Shown here one piece after another: positions 1 through 4,640 of a stretch of DNA of 5,461 nucleotides (its first letter is position 1; each line of letters begins with the position of its first letter). Where the stretch lies: assembly GCA_031283905.1 (NCBI GenBank), contig JAITAW010000303.1, positions 1 to 5,461 of the forward strand, in the 5' to 3' direction. The translations under genes were made by a program, and so were the position numbers. Origin of the DNA: Treponema sp. Lineage in GTDB: Bacteria; Spirochaetota; Spirochaetia; Treponematales; Breznakiellaceae. A model generated the notes under the pieces. That model saw nothing but the letters and a program-made list of their open reading frames with translations. It was not told the origin of the DNA and did no database searches.

Positions 1-2
1 CT

Positions 3-59
3 GCAATGTTAAAGTATGAAATGACTTTAGTAGATAAAGACTATATAAGAGAACAATAA
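3..59 (+). CDS. Possible 3' end of an unidentified plus-strand gene
   Basis: The frame starting at base 3 is open from the window edge and ends at TAA (57-59). It gives 18 residues, AMLKYEMTLVDKDYIREQ, which read like an ordinary charged protein C-terminus. The stretch is A+T-rich, unlike the genes to its right, which could mean a transferred gene or simply intergenic DNA. Eighteen codons without a stop can arise by chance, and no family can be named. If real, this gene would converge on pspA, with about 280 bases between them. Confidence 0.25.
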   Translation, partial: AMLKYEMTLVDKDYIREQ

Positions 60-305
60 AATAAATATAACAATTGTCAAATGTTTTCAAACGCAGGTCT
101 TCCGAAATGCCTCGGTATCGAACCTCAGCCGGCGGCCGTTCTTTTCGTCATTGTAAAGAGAAATTGTAAGAAGGAATGGAAGTAAAACTCAAAGAGAGTG
201 AACGTATGGATGGGAACGGGTTGGTTCTAGGCTATAGAAGGGAATGACCAGCGGTTAAACCGCCGGTTTTGTAGAGCGCCTCTGAAAACAATGAGCGCGG
301 CGTTT
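60..305. other. Gap with no supported gene
   Basis: No convincing gene is seen here on either strand. The left part (60-90) is A+T-rich, and the rest is near the window average. A 23-codon frame at 176-247 (ATG to TGA) has a purine-rich AAGGA only one base before its ATG, too close for a normal ribosome binding site, so it is not called as a gene. On the minus strand TTGACA (75-80) and TATTGT (53-58), 16 bases apart, resemble a leftward promoter, but no coding start follows inside the window. A possible plus-strand terminator lies at 251-270. Confidence 0.5.
251..270 (+). terminator. Weak rho-independent-like terminator, plus strand
   Basis: GCGGT (251-255), loop TAA and ACCGC (259-263) make a 5-bp G+C-rich stem, followed three bases later by TTTT (267-270). 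The form fits a short intrinsic terminator reading rightward. No confident plus-strand gene precedes it, so it may end the transcript of the partial gene at the window edge or may be fortuitous. Confidence 0.25.
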
Positions 306-333
306 CTGTTTGCCCGCACTCGCGGGCAAACAG
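306..333 (-). terminator. Strong 12-bp hairpin just after pspA
   Basis: CTGTTTGCCCGC (306-317) and its exact reverse complement (322-333) form a perfect 12-bp stem with a 4-base loop. In the minus-strand transcript it begins 10 bases after the pspA stop codon, the normal place for a terminator. The bases after the stem (AAACGCCGCG) contain no U tract, so it may be a U-less terminator, an RNA-protecting 3' hairpin, or a bidirectional barrier. Its GTTTGC/GCAAAC core recurs in the 1516-1639 region. Confidence 0.6.
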
Positions 334-343
334 CCGTCCGCTC

Positions 344-1033
344 CTACGCGCCGGGCAAAGCGTTCATCTTCCGCTTCAACTCCAGCAGCATGGTGTCAGT
401 GGACGAATCGGATTTTTCCAGTTCCTTGAATTTTTTATCAAGATCCGAATCCGCGGACAAATCCGCCAGTTCCGCGTGGGCGTCGGCTTTGGCTTCCAGT
501 TGATCGACCTTTGCGGACATGCGGTCAAAGGCTTCGAACGCGCTGGTATTGCCCGATACGCTTGAAATGACGCTTTGAATTTTCTCCTGAGCTTCCGCGC
601 GTTTTGCGCGGGCGACAAGGAGGTTTTTCTTGCGTTGCGCCTCATCGATCTTGTTTTGAAGATCCCGAAGCGTGGTCTTCAACTTTTCTACCGCGATTTT
701 TTGGGCTTCCCATTGTTTTTTATATTCGGCGTATGCGTTGTCGTATTCCTGTTTGCGAAGCAGGGCTTCTTTTGCGAGATCGTCTTTGCCCGCGTTGACG
801 GCAAGCATGGCTTTGCGCTCCCACTCCTGAGCCAGGACAAACTGATTTTCCGTATCTCTTCCAAGTTTCTTTTCATCGGCGATGGCAAGCGCGACCGCTT
901 TTTTGGATTCGATAAGTTGGTTGTTCATATCAATGACGAGTTGATTTAACATCTTCTCCGGGTCTTCGGCTTTGCTGATGAGATCATTAACGTTTGAACT
1001 AATAACGGTTTTAAGTCTAGAAAAAATTCCCAT
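344..1033 (-). CDS. pspA: PspA/IM30 (Vipp1-like) family membrane-stress protein
   Basis: The gene encodes a 229-residue phage-shock-protein A / IM30 homologue, the usual length for the family. Such proteins are peripheral on the cytoplasmic face of the inner membrane, where they form ESCRT-III-like helical assemblies that stabilise damaged bilayer. The N-terminal MGIFSRLKTVISSNVNDLI is the expected amphipathic membrane-binding helix, followed by the family signature KAEDPEKML (residues 21-29). The rest is almost wholly charged, helical coiled coil to about residue 180, with an acidic linker (residues 190-212) and a short terminal helix. The ATG at 1033 is preceded by AAGGAG six bases upstream. 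The gene lies 15 bases after the YbjN/CesT-like gene and is probably cotranscribed with it. No pspF, pspB or pspC partner is visible. The family call is firm; pspA versus vipp1 cannot be decided here. Confidence 0.93.
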   Translation of the reverse strand: MGIFSRLKTVISSNVNDLISKAEDPEKMLNQLVIDMNNQLIESKKAVALAIADEKKLGRDTENQFVLAQEWERKAMLAVNAGKDDLAKEALLRKQEYDNAYAEYKKQWEAQKIAVEKLKTTLRDLQNKIDEAQRKKNLLVARAKRAEAQEKIQSVISSVSGNTSAFEAFDRMSAKVDQLEAKADAHAELADLSADSDLDKKFKELEKSDSSTDTMLLELKRKMNALPGA

Positions 1034-1048
1034 ATATATCTCCTTCCC

Positions 1049-1429
1049 CTACTTTCTATACACAGAAAGAATTTTATAGTGTTGCGACAGAGCCAGGCTG
1101 AAAGAGTCAAGACTCGCCCTGAATTCCTGCAGATCCATTGTATCATATTGCAGAGTGTCGATCAAAACAATTTTTCCCTGATCCAGGGCATAGGCACCGT
1201 GAATCAAATCCGTCGCGTTGAGTCTCAATAACAACGCAAAGAATTCCTCTTTGTTCTCCTCCGGCTCATCCATCACCGTAGTTCTCATAACGACCAGAGG
1301 ATCCGCCCTCATGATGGCGACCTCTTCCAGATAGTTTTCCTCGTCCTGGACGAGCCACAAGTTTTTGTCAATTTCACGGTACGTTACCATAAGATTGATA
1401 AGGTACTGTTCAATTTTTTCATCAGCCAT
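1049..1429 (-). CDS. Small YbjN/CesT-chaperone-like protein
   Basis: A 126-residue acidic soluble protein, MADEKIEQYL to LSVYRK, with no signal peptide or membrane segment. The layout suggests the type III secretion chaperone-like (CesT/YbjN) alpha-beta fold: an N-terminal helix (2-18), strands around WLVQDEENYLEEV and PLVVMRTTVMD (25-53), a helix EEFFALLLRLN (61-71), strands GAYALDQGKIVLIDTL (78-93), and a C-terminal helix LQEFRASLDSFSLALSQHY (100-118). This is family resemblance by pattern, so the assignment is moderate. The ATG at 1429 is chosen because AAAGGAG (1438-1444) lies eight bases upstream. The frame stays open further upstream to about 1627, but only through the hairpin region, and that extension does not look like protein. 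It stops 15 bases before pspA, so it is probably a PspA partner or regulator by association. The exact function is unknown. Confidence 0.8.
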   Translation of the reverse strand: MADEKIEQYLINLMVTYREIDKNLWLVQDEENYLEEVAIMRADPLVVMRTTVMDEPEENKEEFFALLLRLNATDLIHGAYALDQGKIVLIDTLQYDTMDLQEFRASLDSFSLALSQHYKILSVYRK

Positions 1430-1465
1430 GCTGTTTTCTCCTTTATTCACAGTGGGGTTAATACC

Positions 1466-1482
1466 CCGCCGCTCCGCGGCGG
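1466..1482. repeat. Perfect 7-bp G+C hairpin ahead of the ybjN-like gene
   Basis: CCGCCGC (1466-1472), loop TCC and GCGGCGG (1476-1482) form a fully G+C stem. It overlaps by two bases the GGGG/CCCC hairpin at 1454-1467, so the two would compete in a transcript. On the minus strand both lie in the leader of the ybjN-like gene, and the nearer one ends about ten bases before its ribosome binding site (1438-1444). They could terminate atpA readthrough, or modulate translation of the next gene. Neither has a clear U tract on the minus strand. Confidence 0.5.
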
Positions 1483-1515
1483 TTAAAATTGGCAACGCCA
1501 ACAAAAAATGGTGGT

Positions 1516-1529
1516 AAACGGGTTTGCGC
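1516..1529 (+). repeat. Direct repeat copy 1 (AAACGGGTTTGCGC)
   Basis: This 14-base word recurs exactly at 1611-1624, 95 bases away. Here its GGTTTGC portion pairs with GCAAACC (1531-1537) to form a perfect 7-bp stem with loop GCG. After the 14-mer the two copies continue similarly (GGCAAACCT versus CAAACTT), which suggests a slightly longer diverged unit. Confidence 0.7.
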
Positions 1530-1599
1530 GGCAAACCTCCGCAATTAAATAATTTCCTTACGGAACGAACCTCGTAAACAATGCAACGCTTACAAGATA

Positions 1600-1654
1600 C
1601 CCCGCGCCGCAAACGGGTTTGCGCCAAACTTGTTTGCGCACTGTGCGGCGGGGG
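1600..1654. repeat. Nested palindrome with direct repeat copy 2
   Basis: An outer stem pairs CCCC-GC-CCGC (1600-1610, with G1604 bulged) to GCGGCGGGGG (1645-1654). Inside are two overlapping palindromes: CGCAAAC-GG-GTTTGCG (1608-1623), and GCGC-C-AAAC-TT-GTTTGCGC (1621-1639, one bulged C). The second copy of AAACGGGTTTGCGC occupies 1611-1624. The alternative pairings are mutually exclusive, so the element could switch between folds or form a cruciform. Function is unknown. Confidence 0.6.
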
Positions 1655-1731
1655 TTCATTCGCAGTGGGTCCGTTGCCTCGCCTTTCTTCAGGGCGGGGA
1701 TGCCATTGAAAGCCGGTTTCAATACCGCGCC

Positions 1732-3517
1732 TTACAAATGCTCTTTCGACCGGTAACTCCGCTCCAGGTCTTCCATCACCTTCTTCATTTTAAACCCAAA
1801 ATCATCCAGCGAAGCGGTGTCGGTGTTTTGGATCTCGCTCTTGATGCGGGAAAGACGCTCCCGTTCGGGCAACGCCGTTATCTGTACGAGCGGCGCGCCG
1901 AGTTTTATGCACATGGCGGCTTTTTCGTAGAAACTCATCATAAGTTCCAAAAGCCTCACCTGTTTTGTCGGCGCGCAATACATGTCAATTTCATCAAACG
2001 AATTTTGTTGTAAAAAACCATTCTTGATGATTTCCGCGACAACGAGAATAAGCCGCTGATCGTCAGGCAGGGCATCCGGCCCGATGAGCCGGACGATTTC
2101 TGAAAGGCGCTGTTCTTTTTTTAGAAGGTCCAACGCTTTCTGCCTGACAACGGCCCACGCGGGGTTCACCTGCTCCCACCAGGGTTTGACCTCCTCGGCG
2201 TACTCGGAATAACTGTCGAGCCAGCCTATGGCCGGATAATGGCGGGCGTTCGCCAACTCGCGGTCAAGCGCCCAGAAACAGCGGATGAAGCGCTTGGTAT
2301 GCTGGGTAACCGGCTCGGAGAAATCGCCTCCGGGCGGGGATACCGCCCCGATAATGGAAACCGAGCCTTCATCGCCGTTGAGGGTTTCAACACGGCCGGC
2401 CCTTTCGTAGAATTCGGCGAGACGGGTGGGAAGATATGCGGGAAAGCCTTCTTCGGCGGGCATTTCTTCCATGCGTCCGGAAAGCTCGCGGAGCGCTTCC
2501 GCCCAACGGGAGGTTGAGTCCGCCATGATCGCCACATGGCACCCCATGTCACGGTAGAATTCAGCCATTGTAACGCCTGTATAGATCGAAACCTCACGCG
2601 CGGCGACCGGCATATTGGACGTATTGGCGATTAAAATTGTACGCTCCATAAGGGAACGTCCGGTTCTGGGATCAACAAGGTGAGGGAATTCGGTGAGAAC
2701 GTCGGTCATTTCGTTGCCGCGTTCGCCGCACCCGATGTAAATGATGATGTCGGCGTCGCACCACTTGGCGATGGCGTGCTGGGTCATGGTCTTGCCGGTA
2801 CCGAATCCGCCCGGGATTGCCGCCGCGCCGCCTTTTGACAGGGGAAAAAATATATCGATGACCCGCTCGCCCGTAACAAGCGGTTTGTCCGCGGCAAGAC
2901 GCCTCGCGGAAGGGCGCGGCATCCTGACGGGCCACCAGTGGGCGAGGGAAAACGGTTCTTCCTTGTCGCTTAAAGCTATGACATCATTGATGGTGTACGC
3001 GCCCGCTCCCTTTAATTCGAGCAAGGTGCCGCCCTTGCAGGTTGGCGGAACCATGATCTTGCAGGTGATGCTTTCGGTTTCCTTCACCGAGCCGAGGAGA
3101 AGCCCCGGTTTTATTGCGACCGGCTCTTTTCTTCCGAGTTTTTCGGCGATTTCCTGATTGGGAACAAAATCCCATTGTTTATTGGGATCGATGCGCTCAC
3201 CCCGTATTCCGGGTTCCATAAATGCGCCGGACTGCTGGTACAGCAGTTCCAGAGGACGCTGTATGCCGTCGTAAATTGCGCCGATAAGTCCGGGGCCAAG
3301 ACGCACCGAAAGCGGACGCCCTGTGGATTCGGCGGCGGCTCCCACTTGCAGTCCCGTATCATCCTCGTACACTTGAATAACGGCTTCACCTTTCTCAAGG
3401 CGCACAATTTCCCCGATTATTTTTTTAGGACCGACATCAACCACGTCAAAAAGCGTCCCCGAGGCCGGTCGCGTGGACTATGGGGCCCGCTATGCGTTTC
3501 ACCCGCCCGATGCTCAT
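1732..3517 (-). CDS. atpA: V/A-type ATPase catalytic subunit A (frame break near the 5' end)
   Basis: This is the nucleotide-hydrolysing subunit of the V1 head in a rotary ATPase that couples ATP turnover to H+ or Na+ transport. The start is ATG at 3517, in the ATGA overlap with the atpE stop, with GGGAGG six bases upstream. Codons 1-23 read MSIGRVKRIAGPIVHATGLG-DAF, the standard N-terminal beta-barrel opening, then reach TGA (3446-3448). After skipping one T of the run 3448-3452 the protein resumes as DVVDVGPKKIIGEIVRLE and runs to TAA (1732-1734), about 594 residues in all, normal for the family. Positions in the joined protein: the subunit-A insertion at about 100-200, the P-loop GGFGTGKT at 236-243, the catalytic-glutamate segment GCGERGNE near 262, and the Walker B strand VAIMAD near 328. 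The C-terminal helical domain is complete. The only defect seen is the single-base shift. A GTG at 3444 could open the downstream frame but would lose 24 conserved residues. No atpB follows. Confidence 0.93.
3446..3454 (-). other. Frameshift site in atpA (GCT TTT TGA C)
   Basis: On the minus strand the initiation frame reads GCT TTT TGA followed by C. Dropping one T from the five-T run (3448-3452) restores a continuous subunit-A sequence across the junction, ending DAF and resuming DVVDVG. A homopolymer miscount is the simplest explanation. The sequence also matches the logic of +1 recoding: a UUU codon able to re-pair one base on, then UGA followed by C, a weak stop context. GGGG lies five bases before the UUU. 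Confidence 0.85.
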
Positions 3518-4176
3518 ACAACGCCTCCCAAGACCGCGTCTCCAAGAAGAGCCGCCGTCAATTCCGCTCTTTTGTCTTCAAGAAGAAAGGCTTCGGCGTT
3601 ATCTATAGACGCGGTAACTTTTACTTTTTTGGTGTTTACAATAAGGGCGGGGAAAGCTCCGGCGCTCAAAAACATGATGTCAGGTTTCACAATAGTCCAA
3701 AATTTTTTTTCCTTTGCTTTTTTGAAAAAGACGTTTTCCAGAATTTCTTCAGCTTCCTGTTCGGTGATTGTACGCGCCATTACTTCCGGCTCGTCTTTTT
3801 CGGCAATGGGCGACCCTTCGGCCTCAAGCGCCTCAAGCCGTTTGGAAAGCTCATGCTCCAGGATGGCGAGCAATTGTTTCCTATCCAGCGAAGAAAGGTA
3901 ATCGCCCGCAGCTTTTTTCAAAAGCGCTTCAATTTTGACCGAGCGGACGCGGCGTTTGTCCTGCACAAGCCTTCCCATAATATCATTGCCGTCTCTTTGG
4001 GTTTTTTCGGCGTATCTTTGCCGCAACTCGTCAAGAGCGGACTGTACTTTCCGCTCCCACGCCGAGGCGGCGTCTTTTACGGCGTCATCCGCGTTTTTAA
4101 TGGCGCGGAACGCCTTCTTCCGCGCGTCTTCAAGAATTTCCCGATCCAAAACCTCGGTTGATTGCAGTTCTTCCAT
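3514..4176 (-). CDS. atpE: V-type ATPase peripheral stalk subunit E
   Basis: A 220-residue subunit E, near the usual family length. Subunit E forms the outer stalk that holds the V1 head still while the rotor turns. Residues 1-110 are a long charged helix rich in Glu, Lys, Arg and Ala, as expected for the stalk coiled coil. Residues 115-220 form the globular head-binding domain, including VKVTASIDNAEAFLLED (about 175-191) and the final helix RAELTAALLG. The ATG at 4176 has TGAGGA (4183-4188) six bases upstream. The TGA stop (3514-3516) overlaps the atpA ATG, implying translational coupling. In Borrelia and T. pallidum, as I recall, another small gene separates E from A; here they touch. Confidence is high because of both the sequence and the position next to atpA. 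Confidence 0.92.
   Translation of the reverse strand: MEELQSTEVLDREILEDARKKAFRAIKNADDAVKDAASAWERKVQSALDELRQRYAEKTQRDGNDIMGRLVQDKRRVRSVKIEALLKKAAGDYLSSLDRKQLLAILEHELSKRLEALEAEGSPIAEKDEPEVMARTITEQEAEEILENVFFKKAKEKKFWTIVKPDIMFLSAGAFPALIVNTKKVKVTASIDNAEAFLLEDKRAELTAALLGDAVLGGVV
3524..3529 (-). promoter_or_regulatory. Ribosome binding site of atpA inside atpE
   Basis: GGGAGG on the minus strand, six bases before ATG 3517-3515, lies within the last codons of atpE. It supports the upstream start of atpA over the GTG at 3444, and indicates coupled translation of E and A. Confidence 0.75.
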
Positions 4177-4189
4177 GAATATTCCTCAG

Positions 4190-4221
4190 ATAATGGTGGC
4201 GATTTACAAAGGAAGTGTCAA
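4190..4221 (-). promoter_or_regulatory. Weak promoter candidate for atpE-atpA
   Basis: The minus strand carries a perfect TTGACA (4216-4221), 40 bases upstream of the atpE start. The only -10-like hexamer in reach is CATTAT (4190-4195), at a 20-base spacing that is too long for a strong sigma-70 promoter and that overlaps the leader just before the ribosome binding site. It is a candidate only. Confidence 0.25.
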
Positions 4222-4228
4222 GAGGGCA

Positions 4229-4242
4229 AACACGCGCGTGTT
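4229..4242. promoter_or_regulatory. 14-bp perfect palindrome upstream of atpE
   Basis: AACACGCGCGTGTT reads the same on both strands and ends seven bases upstream of the TTGACA at 4216-4221 on the atpE side. Its size and placement suit a dimeric regulator site, but the alternating CG core could also be chance. No regulator can be named. Confidence 0.3.
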
Positions 4243-4429
4243 GTAAAGCGCGGATACTCTCAAAACACGGACGGCTTTGAAAAAGATGCGTTATAAATAG
4301 CTTTTCCGCCGGACGAGGCTCCGCCATACTCTCGTTATGCGCACTTTTTTAGCCCAAATTTGCCGTAGCAGATGCCGTCCGTGGCGGCGCAAAACGTTTC
4401 GGCAAGCGGCATTGCTGATTCAGCCGGAT

Positions 4430-4591
4430 ATGAGTCAGAATATTAAGATAACGAAAGCGGCAAATTATAATTCAAATGATTTAAAAAACAGCGAATTTGT
4501 ATTAAATGGAGAAGTAGTTACCCCGCAAAAAACATATGAGGTATATATTTTTAACGGAAAAAGATTGGGCAAAACGGTAAAGTCGCTTTGA
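4430..4591 (+). CDS. Small A+T-rich hypothetical protein or gene fragment
   Basis: From ATG 4430 to TGA 4589-4591 this frame gives 53 residues, MSQNIKITKAANYNSNDLKN onward, ending KRLGKTVKSL. The middle (NGEVVTPQKTYEVYIFNGKR) looks like real beta-rich protein, and composition is far more A+T-rich than the flanks. The frame continues upstream to an ATG at 4337 (84 residues), but that part is arginine-rich, has flank-like composition and looks non-coding. Neither ATG has a ribosome binding site. I do not recognise it. It may be the C-terminal scrap of a transferred gene, or a small orphan gene. It is the only non-minus gene candidate in the right half. Confidence 0.35.
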   Translation: MSQNIKITKAANYNSNDLKNSEFVLNGEVVTPQKTYEVYIFNGKRLGKTVKSL

Positions 4592-4620
4592 GCCGCTGTC
4601 CGCCTCGCCATACAGATGGA

Positions 4621-4640
4621 GCGTCTAACGGACGCGTTTT
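4621..4640 (+). terminator. Weak plus-strand terminator candidate after the 4430-4591 frame
   Basis: GCGTC (4621-4625), loop TAACG and GACGC (4631-4635) form a 5-bp stem followed by a G and five Ts. It would end a rightward transcript 30 bases after the TGA at 4591. It overlaps the stop codon of the converging transporter gene (4625-4627), so its sequence is partly constrained by coding. Confidence 0.3.

Larger units (their letters stand above)
1430..1731. repeat. Hairpin-dense intergenic region between atpA and the ybjN-like gene
   Basis: No gene is recognisable here. Most of the stretch can fold. Stems seen directly are GGGG/CCCC at 1454-1467 (extendable by one T-A pair), CCGCCGC/GCGGCGG at 1466-1482, TTGGC/GCCAA at 1489-1501, GGTTTGC/GCAAACC at 1521-1537, an 11-bp bulged stem closing 1600-1654, CCTCGCC/GGCGGGG (one G-T pair) at 1677-1699, and ATTGAAA/TTTCAAT at 1705-1723. 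The last lies nine bases after the atpA stop on the minus strand. The region could be a palindromic repeat cluster, a degenerate IS200/IS605-type end, or a structured RNA. It sits where atpB would be expected. Confidence 0.7.
4177..4624. other. Gap between the transporter gene and atpE
   Basis: No minus-strand gene is seen here. It holds a short plus-strand frame of foreign-looking composition (4430-4591), a 14-bp palindrome at 4229-4242, and a 10-bp inverted repeat CACGGACGGC (4266-4275) / GCCGTCCGTG (4374-4383). It also has an 8-base direct repeat ATACTCTC (4254-4261, 4326-4333). Composition shifts abruptly near 4430, to about 72% A+T over 4441-4560. Confidence 0.6.

Noticed and set aside
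176..247. A 23-codon micro-frame followed by a small hairpin
   Set aside because: Its AAGGA is only one base from the ATG, no family is recognisable and the length is within chance. It is mentioned only as context for the hairpin at 251-270.
1430..1627. N-terminal extension of the YbjN-like gene to 192 residues
   Set aside because: The extra residues come from the hairpin region and do not look like protein, while ATG 1429 has a well-spaced AAAGGAG.
1516..1654. CRISPR array
   Set aside because: Only two copies of a 14-base word, no regular spacers and no cas genes; the pattern is nested palindromes, not a repeat-spacer array.
3442..3444. GTG at 3444 as the atpA start
   Set aside because: It lacks a good ribosome binding site and would drop about 24 conserved N-terminal residues that are present, one base out of frame, right after a coupled ATG with GGGAGG.
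3175..4161. A 328-codon plus-strand open frame
   Set aside because: It lies antisense to atpE and the 5' end of atpA, whose translations match known families. Its own translation is rich in Phe, Arg and Gly, with no recognisable domain.
4624..4630. GTCTAAC as an integron attC core (RYYYAAC)
   Set aside because: No matching GTTRRRY arm at a suitable distance was found, and the site overlaps the transporter stop codon. The 7-base match is too weak.
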